DNA of 64,000 nt from Chaetorhynchus papuensis (taxonomy: Eukaryota; Chordata; Aves; Passeriformes; Rhipiduridae), in NCBI GenBank assembly GCA_013396525.1, contig VWYX01001258.1, forward strand, positions 133,006 through 197,005, read 5' to 3'. The position numbers and the translations under genes are program-made. Shown one piece after another: positions 27,321-39,200 of the stretch. The notes under the pieces were generated by a model. The model was not told where the DNA came from. It searched no databases and worked only from the letters and a program-made list of their open reading frames with translations. Each line of letters starts with the position of its first letter. Positions within the stretch are counted from its first letter, which is position 1.

Positions 27321-30300
27321 TGTTCATTGATGCCTTCCTTGTGACACTTTGCCTTCCAAAGATGATTGCTTTTTGATTTTGATACTGCTGCCCTTTATGT
27401 ATTAAGCCATTATATGTAGTCTGCTGATCAAGAACTGCCACAGCAAAAGTCATTACAGGGATTTCAAAGGCAGATGACATGACATAGAAACACTTGAACA
27501 TTTTTCTGAAACACTTTTTTTTCTAAAGCAAAATAACCCTTTTCATAGCAATTTTTCATTTGTTTTCTTTTACTTCTTTCAACAGAAAAAGTTCTTGAAT
27601 GCATAGGAGATTTTTTTCCTTTATTTTGCCTAATTCATGATATATAAAAATAAATAAAGGATTCTTAATCTCAGTTTAAAGTATAATTCTTTTGAAACAA
27701 ATAAAATTCTTTGCAGACCCTGTAGATAAGGTGAAGAGCCCTGTGAGTTTCAGGGCAGAAGGAAGCCTGATGTAAAGAGGGATCCTGCAGAGCCACACAA
27801 GCAGGAGCATGTGCTTGCCACCCAGCAGGTTACTGGTGTAGAACTGCAGCCACCAAATCTCCACAATTAATCCACTCTCAAGGCCTTGACCTGAGTTTTT
27901 CCATGTGGCAAATGTGAAGGGCAAAGTCTCAGAAAAATAACAGATACAAACCAATATTCCCCCATGTTCTTGGGCATAGGTGTTAAAAATTAAGTCCTGA
28001 GGCCTTTTTCCAGGACACCATCAATTGACACCCTGGTCAAAACATGGTTCAAAGAAAGCATTTATACTCGTGTTAGAAAATAAGGATAAAGCCCAAAGGT
28101 TTTCACTGTGTTATCTTTGCTTCTGTTGGACTTGCAGCCGTACATTACAGCATCGCCATAGCGACCACAGGTAGGCAGCCACATCTGTGAGTTCCATGCT
28201 AAATCGATTGCAAATTGTGTACACATGGCACTTTAATTCATTAAGTTCCATTGTGGTCTGTCCTTCACCACCATTATTCAGTATTTTCATTATTGCTATG
28301 AACAGAGGCATAGAGGATGTGTTTATTAATTTTTCAGATGACCCCAATCTGGAAAGGGTTACCTAAAGGACTGAAAAATAGGATTGGAATTCAGAATACT
28401 TTTGACAAATTAAATAAATTGTGAAAACAAAAAACAAAAAAGAAGATGCAAATAGATCCAGTGAAAAGTACTTATACACAGGTAGTGACAATTGCCTACT
28501 CAAATATGCAATAGCCAAAGTGGGGTAAGCACCAGTGTAAGAGGAGAAGATCTGGCTGGTGGGAGAGGGCACTTATTAAATCACAAGGTGAAACAAGGTA
28601 AGTAACATTATACTGTTTCCAGAAAAGTATCCACTGTCATGAGTTATATAAGCAGGATTTTGTCTACGTGACACATGGTGGAAATCTTTCTTCTTTCAGC
28701 ACTGGCATGACCCCAGCTGGAGCATGTGCCCAGCTGTGGATGCTCAGAAGCAATGCAGCCTCTGGTGAGTGTCCAGGGGAGAATGGTCCAAAACAACAGC
28801 CTGAAGGAACTGGAGCTGTTTGCTGAAGGAAGAGAAGAGAGAGGCATGACTGCGGCTCGTAACACATAAAGGATAGCTGTAGAGAGGGAAGGAATTAATT
28901 CTCCATTATGAAATAATGACTTAAATTACAGTGAGGTTTAAGTTAGGCATTTGGAAAAGCTTTCTAATAGCAAAAGTAATTAAGCACAGAAATAGACTGC
29001 ATGAGGAATATCCATCACTGGAGGCTTAAAGAGGAGGCTGTGTAAGCTGTATAGGAATGGGCAGCACAGTCATGGCGCTGAAGAGGGGGGAGAGCTGTCC
29101 TGATTTGGGTGCTAGCAAGAGAAGATTTTCCAAATGCAAATCTCATGGCTGTAACACACTGCTGTCTGTATAGCACTAGCACAAGATGACCTGGAGCAAT
29201 TACTTAATTTATTGATGTGTGCAAACCCCAACAGAAGCCCTGTTTTTACAGATGGCACCTCAAAATGTTAAAACACATGGAACAGGGTATCAAAAAAAAT
29301 CCTCTGATTCAGCCCTTGGTATGAGGTCAGCCCAGACATTCTGCAGGAATTGGGGTCCAGCTGATGCTGCAATGTTCTAGTATTGATATGCCAGACAAAG
29401 CCTAGCAGGTGAGTGCTGCCAACCTTTGTAATGATCAGCATGCTCTTACTTAGATGCCTTCCTAACAGATTTTGCTTAGATCAAATTTTTATTGGTGTCT
29501 GAAAACCCCAGACAGTGGGGGACAGTGGAGAGAGGCTGGTGAAGAAGTTTGTTTCTGGTAGGAACACAAACTTGTATTTTACCGAATCAGCTCATATTTT
29601 GGTATCCTACAGATATCTACAAAACCTAAATACTTTTAAAGAGAAAACTAGATCCAAATTTATCCACAGAGCTTTAATATTAGAAAAAAGCAAGAGCCAG
29701 AGTCTTTAAATGTCATATTAAACACAAACTTACCCATATTCACCAGCTTGATGCTACCCCTGGTATCATCAGGTAGCTCAGGGACTTGATTACAGTCATC
29801 ATGACAATGCTATAATAAAAGATTATGAATAGCTTGTTGCTGACTTGGGAGCAATCTGGAAATCTCATATCATAAAACCAGCATTCAGTCTCTTTATTAT
29901 ATTAAAAAAGTCATAAAAACTCTCTGTGTAATTTTTACCGTGCTCCATACACAGGAGAGCCATTATTTAACTCTTCATTTAATTTCCAGATGCTTCATAT
30001 GCACCATATAAAAGGCATCCAGAGAATCCGGGCAGGAAACAGACTTATGGTAGGCAGCTCAAAGGTGTGCATGTGTGGAAAATGCCATTAAAATTATAGC
30101 TTATCTAGTGTGCTTTGCTTCCCTAAACTAGAAGTGTTTCAACTGTTTCCACGGGTTTAGCTTCAGGCTGCAAGGTTGATGTCCCTTCAACTTGTCTGGG
30201 AGTGCAGGTGGGCACTGCCTGGGGATGACATATGTGCTGCACCTCTGAGGTGCTGGATCCAGAATCCCCACACGTTTTTTGCCTTGGAACACAGCCAGTG

Positions 30301-33300
30301 TGTCCCATTTGGTTCTCTTACATCATGGTGCATTGCTGCAGGCCATAATGCAGTGCAAGAGTGGCAGTCTTTGAAGTCCCAGCCCTGGACTTTTCAGTTT
30401 TTCTTTAGCAGAAAAGAGAGAGAAAATATGTGACTGCAAAGAAAATCCTACCCGGTAGCAATTTCCAGGAGACAGAGCAATGAGGGCTGCCTCTCACCAG
30501 GAATTTTCAGGCATGCCATCCCTGTGCTATGGAAGAGGTGAGGCTGGGGAGCCCTCACACTGCAGCTGGGCTGCCCTGGACCTGGACCCTGAGTGAATTG
30601 TACATACTCAGAAACCAGGAAGGGAGTAAGCGAAAAACCGTCTCGCTTCTTCAAAGTTTCAGTGTTCTTGAACATTTGAATTGTGAGCCCTGGTTTCCTC
30701 CCTCTCAGCAATACACATTATTGCAAAGAAAATTTTAGAAGTCATGGAAGAAAGAAGAAGTGCTTGAGGAATGGCCAGTATGGCCCAGGCAAGAAGGATG
30801 TGAGCACTGTCTCAACACCCACTGCAATTCGACAGGCTTGAGAAATCCTGGTTGCTGGGAAGCAAAACACAAATTGTCCCTGCAAATGCTTTTACCAGGT
30901 CGCTCTGTCCTTTTCCTAATTCAAACTGCAATTATAGAGATGATAAAATGGAAAATAAATATATATGCAGTAGCTGAGAAAAACCAATTAGTTTTGCACC
31001 GGTGAGAAATAATGCAGAACTCCTTGTGTTTTTAACAAACTGGCTCTCAATATATAATGTAATGTATCTTCATGACCCAAATATACTTAGGAAGAGCATG
31101 ACAATGAAATGTATGTTGGAAGTGTAATAAAGGAACTAACGCAGTAAAGTTACTATATTTTATTAGTAGAAGAAAACAATTAAAATTATATCCAGGTAGT
31201 AACTTAGGAGCCAAATGTCATAGCTGTCTCTTTTGCTGCCAAAATATGTGTACTCTCTTCCCAACAGTCTCTTCCCCAAGGAAAAATAAATGTATCTAAG
31301 AAATACTTGTTAGCAATGCAATTACAGGCTTAATTCCCCAACCAACTTCAGACATCATAAAACCAAAACCAAGCAGAAGCCCTTTGCAATTGAAATGGAA
31401 AAGAGACAGAAAACCACTAAGTGCTCAGAGAAAGATAATATATTTTTATAACAAAAGCTGACACAGTCTTTGACAATAACATCTGAGATGACATTAGCAT
31501 TAGTTTTTCAAATACATTGTCTTTTTCTTTTAAGCTACAGCCTAGAATGAAGAAGAATGAAGAAAGCTTCTTCTAAGGTTAGACAGTGCTACTCCTGGTC
31601 AGGACTTCTGGGACACTCGGACACCAAAGTAGCTTGCCAGACTCTCAGAAAAGCAAAGTAGCTTTGTATCAAAATAACATTTCTTGGCACTACTTACTTC
31701 TGAAGGTCTTGTCCCTCCAAATAATGACATCTGGGTTATTTGTACATTGTGGGTTCAACCATGAGACCTGAGACACTGGGAAGCTAATTGAGAGCACCTC
31801 TGAAATGTTGGCCCTAAAAAAATGAGATCAAGATAAAAGTTTGAATAAATAAAATAAAAAGGACAAAAAAGTGCTAAACCTTGCTCTTTTTCTTTTTTTT
31901 CCCACCATACAGGTTAGACCCATATTCATATTGCAGCTTGGAGAAAGAAAACCTTCAAGAGGCCTTGCATGGTCCATAGAAGTTTGTAGCTGTGCAAGGC
32001 TCATGTTTGTGGTGTCCTTCAGGATTCCCATGCTAGGATCTAGATTCATCCCTGTCTCCTCATCGATCTACCAGAGTGCTCCCTGCCCAGCCTGGGCACC
32101 CTGGGCTCTCTCACTATCCACGGCAAGGCCTTGAGGTCCTCCAGAGATACCTGGCAGGGGCTATTTCATACCCTTGGCTTCACCAGGCAAAACTCTGGAC
32201 ACTGTGGAAAGTCTGCTCACTTGAGGAGCAGATGTCCTGACCTGAGGCTCCAGGCTCTGTAGAAGGATTTCTACTTGATTTGGTAGCAGCATATGCTTTT
32301 ACTGTTGGAAGTAAAGGTGTACACCCCAGAATAGAACCATGTTCCTTCTAGATCCCAGCTCCCACTGCAAGCTTGAATTTCTTTGACAAGGGCCTCAAAA
32401 GTTTTTTTTCTCCACAATGACTTTGTGCAATTTAAAATACCCATCTAAAACATTGCAGATGACTTCTACCCCTCAGTCAGTTACTGTCAAAAGTCTCCAT
32501 TCTTTTGAAAAATTGGCAGCAAACTCAAGATAAAAATATTGATGTTTAAAAATTTAGCATTTTAAAATATTGAACATTAACATCCTTTTAACAATTTTTA
32601 AATTGGATCTAAATCAGGGTAGATATTTTCCTTTTGACACTCACTTATAAAGGGTTACTGCATTGATAGGTTCACAAGAAGAGGCAAGTGAATTTTCTTT
32701 CAATTTGTCTTGCCTCTAGCCTTGGATCCCAAAATGTCAGATGGCTGGAAGGCACCGGAGCTTCACTGGGTGAAAAAAGCATATTCTCCCCACAACTGTA
32801 AAAACTGTAATAACCAAGCCCCAGAAATCACAAATGCCTGGATCCCAAGGTTGCAGGTGATGCAGTGCAGAGCTACTAAAGCTGATGCCAGAGAAAGGTA
32901 GAGAAGAACTTTGCAGATGATCTTTAAGATGTCTCATGGCTCATGAAATTGATCGACTTCAGTGGCATTTTCAATTAATAGATGCACTGATTTTTCCTCT
33001 GTACATTTAAGCTGTCAGTATCTACTCCCATAATGACAGGATGAGAGGGATTGGCTTTTTTTTCGTATTTAAAGTGTAGCTGATTAAAGTTGAAATGGGA
33101 TCAAGGATATGCTTTTTTACTAATGGAGATTTTGGATAATAATGACAAGGAGCTTTCAATTGCAAAAGCCAGTGTGATGCTTCACATGTCTGTATTGGAT
33201 GCAAATCTTGAGAAATGTCTTTGACTAGGGTCATTAAAACTGGTATGATTGGATTTGTGGCATTTTTAATGTAGGCTCAGAAACAAATTGCATTATTATT

Positions 33301-34689
33301 GAAAGCCTGAGATGAATTTATTGAGATGGTCTGAATAATTTTTCTGAAACAGAAATTCCACAGACAGCTGCTGTCTCTCTCTTAATGAGTTTCAGAGTCT
33401 GTATAAAGAGGAAACCCAAGTCTTTGTGGAAAGCTCAGAAGAGATTTCTTTCTATCCTGCCTCACAGCCTGTCTCCTGAGAAGCACAACCATCAGCACGG
33501 ACAATAATAAACACAAAACAGAAGTCTAGATTAAGTGCTGTGAATGATCTATGGCTTCGTTTTGCTGGTATGCACCTGAGGCTCAAGACCCTTTTGCAAA
33601 ACGATGGAAACTCATCTATCTCACTAACACAAGTTACGTGCCTACAGTGCTTTGAAACAGAAACTGGCTTTATCTGTAATCTTCTGAGGTAGATTTTTAA
33701 CTTTCCCTAAATTGAAGGTGCTTAGACCTGATACTTTGCCTTAGCACCCTAGAAAAGCTGAGATCCACTGTAAATCAGGTTCCAAGTCAGGTTTATTTTT
33801 CTGACATCACAAGTCTGCAACAGGATGTTGCTATTTGGTGATTTCTGAAGGAAAGATTTGTCAAGATGCTCACAGATACACTGCAATAATGGTGATATTT
33901 ATGGGATGGGGAGCCAGCTGAATCTCTCACTGGGCATGAATTATAAGCCTGTGTCAGGTTCCAGGGTGCACTGCTGGAAAGGCCACCTTCATTTTCCTCC
34001 CTTCCTCCCTCCTGGCAGCAGAATAAAGCTGCTTCTCAATGGCGTTTCTGCGGTGACAAGAAATGTGGTACTTCTGTTTTGTAAGATTTCTGCAAATGCC
34101 CTGGGTCCATACTGTGCATCCTTGGACCTGAGTCTATTCTCAAACCAGCCTTGCCAGACAACCACATTTTCAGGTCCAGTAAGTGGCATCAACTTTAAAA
34201 AATACATTAAAGAGCAACATTTTACAGTTCAGAAGAAGACAGGAAGTTCCAGGAATGAGTCATAAAGTCAATCACTTCCATCTAATAAGGGTGCATAGGT
34301 GGGTATAAGAACCTGGGAAAAGGCTCTCAAGAAAAGGGTGTTAGGGAGGCAAAGGTGACAGCACATTGTGGAAAAAACATGCATTTCTGCTGTGGCTGTT
34401 CAGAAAAGTGCCTGGGATACAGTGAGAACCTTGGCTCACAGATTCCAGGGAAATGTTTGCACAGCTGACATGTGGGAGGCAACATGTGGATCTCTGATGG
34501 CATAAGCCCAATTGTTTGCATTTATATGTACAAATGTGCTACCTGTCCCCATGAATTTCAGACAGAGTATGTGTTCTGCGAGCTGAGGGAAGGAAGCGGC
34601 AATACCATTTCATCATATTCATATTAGAGTGTTGCAAATCTCTGGTTTGTTTTCTTTTGGTTTTTTGTGAGTCTGTTTTACTTAGAATT
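27321..34689. other. Intergenic DNA around the CR1 remnant, no gene seen
   Basis: Outside the CR1 remnant at 28690-29070 I see only anonymous AT-rich sequence. The 135-codon open frame at 33858-34265 has no recognisable domain. Confidence 0.6.
28690..29070 (+). mobile_element. Probable ancient CR1 remnant
   Basis: Phrases such as ggtgagtgtccaggggagaa, gaaggaactggagctgtttg and ggcatttggaaaagctttct follow CR1 order in sense orientation but are heavily mutated. Support is weaker than for the other copies. Confidence 0.5.
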
Positions 34690-35040
34690 TGAATTAAAGT
34701 GCAGGAAACAGGGAGTTTTTCTTTGGACTTAGATGTTTATTATATCAGAGACACAGAGACTGCTTTCTAAGTTAACAAGGCAAAAAATGGCAAAAAATGT
34801 CTGCTTCCAAGGTCACTTATACCCCAGACGGCCCAATAATTGATTGCCAACAAATTTATTTTTACTTATAAAGCAGTGACCATTAATTTCTGACCCACAT
34901 TGCGGGATTTTTGACCCAATAACAAAACACTCAGATTTGTGAAGAAGAAAGAGGAAGAACAAGCCCACGCCCAAAATCCTCCATCTTGTTACCTACCTAT
35001 TACTAATATCCTACAAATCTAATTTTTCTACATCCCTACA
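34690..35040 (-). mobile_element. Solo-type LTR of an endogenous retrovirus
   Basis: Read on the minus strand, the segment starts tgtagggatgtagaaaaatt, carries caagatggaggattttgggc and a ttcttcctctttcttcttc tract, and has an AATAAA within gatataataaacatc near its end. These are typical avian LTR landmarks, and the layout parallels the LTR at 21960. The 3' boundary is approximate and I could not see a clean target-site duplication. No viral genes flank it. Confidence 0.65.
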
Positions 35041-35780
35041 TATTCCACCCAGTGATATAACTTTTCTTTTTAATCACACAACAGTACCCTCTGTATTATC
35101 CCACAATCTTGGGAGCCTTTCCCAGGGCCTCAGGTCAAATGGTGTGTGCTTTTGAGGATCATTGCTTGTCAGAACTGAAAGACTGAAATTCTCAGGATTC
35201 AGGGTTCCAGCATTAGAGCAGCCATGGTAAAAAAGACTGCAGAACTAAGCACGACCCACAACATTTGCTCACTGCCTTGTTCTAATCTCTCCCGTGAAAG
35301 CAGTGCACAGGTAGGGTTCTCAATCACAGTTTGCTTCTGCCAATAATATGGCAAAACACAGACAGCACTGGTGCAACATTTCCCATTAGTGCTGAAGCAA
35401 ATGTCTGAGGTCAGGCTGTGAGAGAGGTGAGGCTGGAGGACTTCTCCTTCCCTCCAGGGACCGCAGCTGTCGATAGAACTAACAGTCTGAATAAAGCAGA
35501 AATAACAACCTGCAGTCCTTCCTGCTGAAATGAAGATTTCAATAACCTGTGCTGCAAATGGCAGTAATAAACATCCTCTTCTGTTTCAAAACATGAGGAT
35601 AGAACATGCCAGGGGTAGAAATCAGTCGTTAGAGTGATTGCTTAGATTAAAAGGCTTGCGCAAAGCTGGAGTGAGGGAGGTTTACTTTCCTCCCAAGCCA
35701 AGCAAGCAGAAAGGCAAACAGGGGTTTGACTGTTTCCAGGCAAATCAGCCTGTTTTAATCACCCTCCTTCTCTTTTTCAG
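35041..35780. other. Intergenic DNA upstream of SLC30A8
   Basis: No exon can be assigned. The last 16 bases form the polypyrimidine-CAG tract that could be a splice acceptor. Confidence 0.55.
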
Positions 35781-36184
35781 TGCATTCACGTGATCTCCTT
35801 TGCGCACATCGGTGTGTGCCCTCCTGTGCTGGACCCCGGGCCCGTGACTGGGACAGCACGCACTCCCCGCGTGACCAAAGAGCAGATCCAGCCCCAAACA
35901 TGGGTGGGAAAAAAAGAAAAACAGGGAGGGATGCCCCAAACCTCCCATCTGACACACTCAGAAAGTTACTAGTTGGCATGGAGTGATGCCACTGGCACCA
36001 GAAAAGCAGCTTTCTCTCACAGTTTCTCTCAGGTTTATTGGGAAGATTACTAAAACATCTTCATTTAAAAATATTTGGCAGAGACTTCTGCATAAGTCAA
36101 GAGGACGTTTCTGCCCATATCGCTTCAGACAGAGAAAAGAGAGTTTAAAGGGAAAAAACAAGCAAAACCCCATCGAGTTTCCTC
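35781..36184 (+). promoter_or_regulatory. Candidate SLC30A8 5' UTR / promoter-proximal region
   Basis: This is the 400 bases before the start codon. The segment 35786-35880 is CpG-rich for this window and begins with the palindrome TCACGTGA (35786-35793), an E-box form bound by USF and MiT/TFE factors. Just before it, 35765-35780 is a polypyrimidine tract ending in CAG, a plausible splice acceptor for an upstream non-coding exon. No clear TATA box stands out. Several ATGs precede the start codon. Confidence 0.4.
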
Positions 36185-36264
36185 ATGGCTACTAAAAAGG
36201 GTCTTGAAAGAGCATGTCTTGTGAGCGAGAGGGACACCAAGAAGTACTCCTTGGCCTTAGACAG
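36185..36264 (+). CDS. SLC30A8: SLC30A8 coding exon 1 (start codon)
   Basis: This exon encodes the first 26 residues plus two bases of codon 27, then a donor AG|gtaaca. The peptide contains LERACLVSERDTKKYSLALD, which lines up with human LERTYLVNDKAAKMYAFTLE at the same distance from the junction. The phase (2 bases here, 1 base in exon 2) joins cleanly to the acceptor at 43262. An in-frame TAA at 36146-36148, 13 codons upstream, supports this ATG as the start. The initiation context is only moderate (C at -3, G at +4). The identification rests on similarity, phase and the upstream stop; transcript data would settle it. Confidence 0.83.
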
Positions 36265-39200
36265 GTAACACAACTCTTTGTTTACTTCACTGCCATTTCT
36301 GTGTCAGAGCAATATGAGATCACCAACCTGCCAACCAGCTACAGGAATTGAAGTCTGAAGAGTTTCACCGTGCATACATTTTACTACTTTCAAAATGTTT
36401 TGTTCAGTTTTTTCCGTCCCAAACTTTCTTATTAGATATTTGAAGCCTTTACTAGGCAGCAGTCTGATGTGTCTGTGTCTGTGATGGATTGAACCAATCT
36501 ACTGTTGAAGCAAGTGTCTCCTGCTATGTATTTTATAAGCTTAGTAGATTTATTGTAGGATGCAAAACCTCATGGATTGTGCTGCAATTTTAGGCTGAAT
36601 TGTAATTGTGCAATTGACACCATGTTTGACTCAAGGCTCCTTCGTGCTTGAATGTCTAAATTATCCATTTGGTTTGAAGGAAAGACGATGCTTTATTCTT
36701 GTGGATAGTCTATTGGACTTAATGTACCTCTTGTGTGCCAGAGGTCCTGTGAGTAAATGCTTGCTAGAGTGAGGAAAGATCCTTTGAAAACATATGATAT
36801 GCAGTAGATTGGGTTAAAAAATAAGTATAAATGTCTATCACGAAATAGCTTTGCAGTTTAACTTATTTTCATTCTTCCTCTTGACTCAGACTAGCAAGTA
36901 TTTTTAAAAGAAAATAGCTGCTCAGTTACAGCTTAGCACCTCTTGACATTTCCATTATCTCATTGGTTTTCAGGTTATTTATTGCTTGGCTCTCTTAAAA
37001 CATGTGGGACAGAAACTTGGCATAAACACTGTCAGTTCAAATGGAAATCTGTCTCTTCATGTTCTTATACTGGGGTCGGTGCCATCGTATTTTAGTCAAT
37101 TGAATGTCTGGGTTATTATTTAAATATTATTACATGGCTCCATAAATATAGATGGCACTGTCCAAAATGACTTCTGCGGTAATATTTATATTTCAAACAG
37201 ATCCCATATGATTCTGCAGTTCATTTTTGTTGCTGAAGACACTCAGTGCTTTTTGAAAGTTTGCAGTTTTGTGGGCACAGTTTCAGTGCTTGACGTCCTT
37301 TAGCCCCTTGCAACCTCTGGACACAAAGGACAACTCTGGGCAAACCCTGTATATGGTCCCCTGAGACAGGGACAGTGGTTGGGCTGCCTTGTGAGGAAGC
37401 AATTTTTTCCCTGGATCACTAATAATGGGGAATATCCCTGGTAAGAAGAGAGGTAAGATGCACGCTGGGGGCAAGAATCCCTGGCAGCTGATCCTCCCAT
37501 CTGAGAGCTGACTCATGTTCTGAAGGAGTCAAATTTTTTCTGATAATTATTTCTTAATTTAGGATTGAATTTAGTTGGGGTGAATTGCTGCAGCAATTGT
37601 AGTTGTTGGGCTGATGCTGCAGCTACATGCAATAGCCCCTGAGCTGGAGGGCTCTACGATGGTGGTCCTGAGGTGGCTGAGTGATGGAGGTGGTAACACA
37701 GCTCTCCAAAACGAAGACGACTTGTCATCTAGCCATGTGACTTTTGTGCTGCATCTCCATTTTGCTTTTTCTGCCAGATGAAATCTGATTAACTGCACAA
37801 TCTAATTACTATGTTCCAGAAATAACCAGAAATGGGGGCTGAGAGCCAGAGTCTCCCTCCTGTTGGAAAGAGCTGGTAGCACAGGGGAAGCCCTCGCCCT
37901 GCTCCCCATTGCACCCAGCAGCTTGGGGTGCCAGCCCAGTGACCCGGGGTACCAGCCTGTGAGCCCCAGCCAGCCCATGAGGGGATGCAGCCTCTGGGCC
38001 TGGTTCACAGAGCAGCTGCCTGCACAGCTACAGGTATACTAGGCCAATAGCAGTAATAGGCTTATCTGTTGTACATGTGGTCTCACAAATCTGTCTGTCC
38101 CAGGTGCAGGACTTTACGTTTGTTCCTGTGAAATTACAGATGGCTCCTGTTGAGCTCTTCCTCCAGACTCCTTATGGCAGCCTTGCCCTCCAATCTGTCT
38201 TCTGCACCTCCAGGGTGGCATCATCTGCCAATGCAATCAGGGTGCACTGCACCTCCCCCTCCAGGTCACAGAGGAAGGCATTACACAGGATGGGTCTCAG
38301 GACAGGACACCACTTCCCACCAGACTTGAGGAAGGTTATGAACCATAATGGATACAGGGTCTGATACAGGACTTAGCTTAGGAGCTATCAAGGAGCACTT
38401 AGATCCTCCTGCTTCATGCAAAAGTGTTGTCTGTAAGTCATATACCATTTGTCTTTAAATTAGGTCTAAACTAGGTGTCTAAGATAGTTTTGTATGGTCT
38501 TTTCATAGTCAGTGGTGGCATTAAGAGAGAGTAAGTTCTTCTAAGGATTAATCATTTATGTTCTATTTTGTCTCTGAGACAAGAGACAAGGCGGGGAAAA
38601 AACCCAGTGGTGGGCAATGCTGAAAGCAGGAAAGTTATGTGGAAATGTTGGGGTTTGTCTTCATGCAAAAGTTTTAACACAGGGCATTAACATGACCTGT
38701 AGATATTCCTATCTATAGGCCTTAGACTCATAATTGGTTCCTGTGTGCCAGGCTCATATCAGCAGGTAAAAAGCTTGAAGTGAACCTGGGAGACGATTTC
38801 GTCAGGTCAAGAGTGATTTTCTATAGCAAGCACATAAGGAATATTTTTTTTTTCTCCCTTCCTGCAGGCGATATGAAAACTCTTATGAGATCAAAGAGTC
38901 CTCATCAAATAAAGGCTTTCCACCACTCCTTATCCTTTACAGAATCAATGCTCAGGAGGCTTATAGGTGTTTCTTGTGATTTCTGGACTGTTTTAGCTGA
39001 GGGCCCTGTGGTTATATCTCCTTTGTACTGGCTTGCCAGCTGGTCCCAGTAGCACACAGTACCTTAGCAGACTCAGCGAGCCCAGTCCCACTGCCTTTGC
39101 CCTCCTGCAGGTGACATAAGGACCCTGCAGAAAGGACTGTGTCTGCCCAGTACTGGCCATATGCCTTCTCCATTATGCCCACGTCAATTTTGGCCACTTC

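Noticed and set aside
33858..34265. Plus-strand open frame of 135 codons
   Set aside because: No domain, no homologue recognised, no regulatory context.
1..36000. Search for AARD, and downstream for MED30, the mammalian neighbours of SLC30A8
   Set aside because: No peptide resembling either protein was seen on either strand; they probably lie outside the window.
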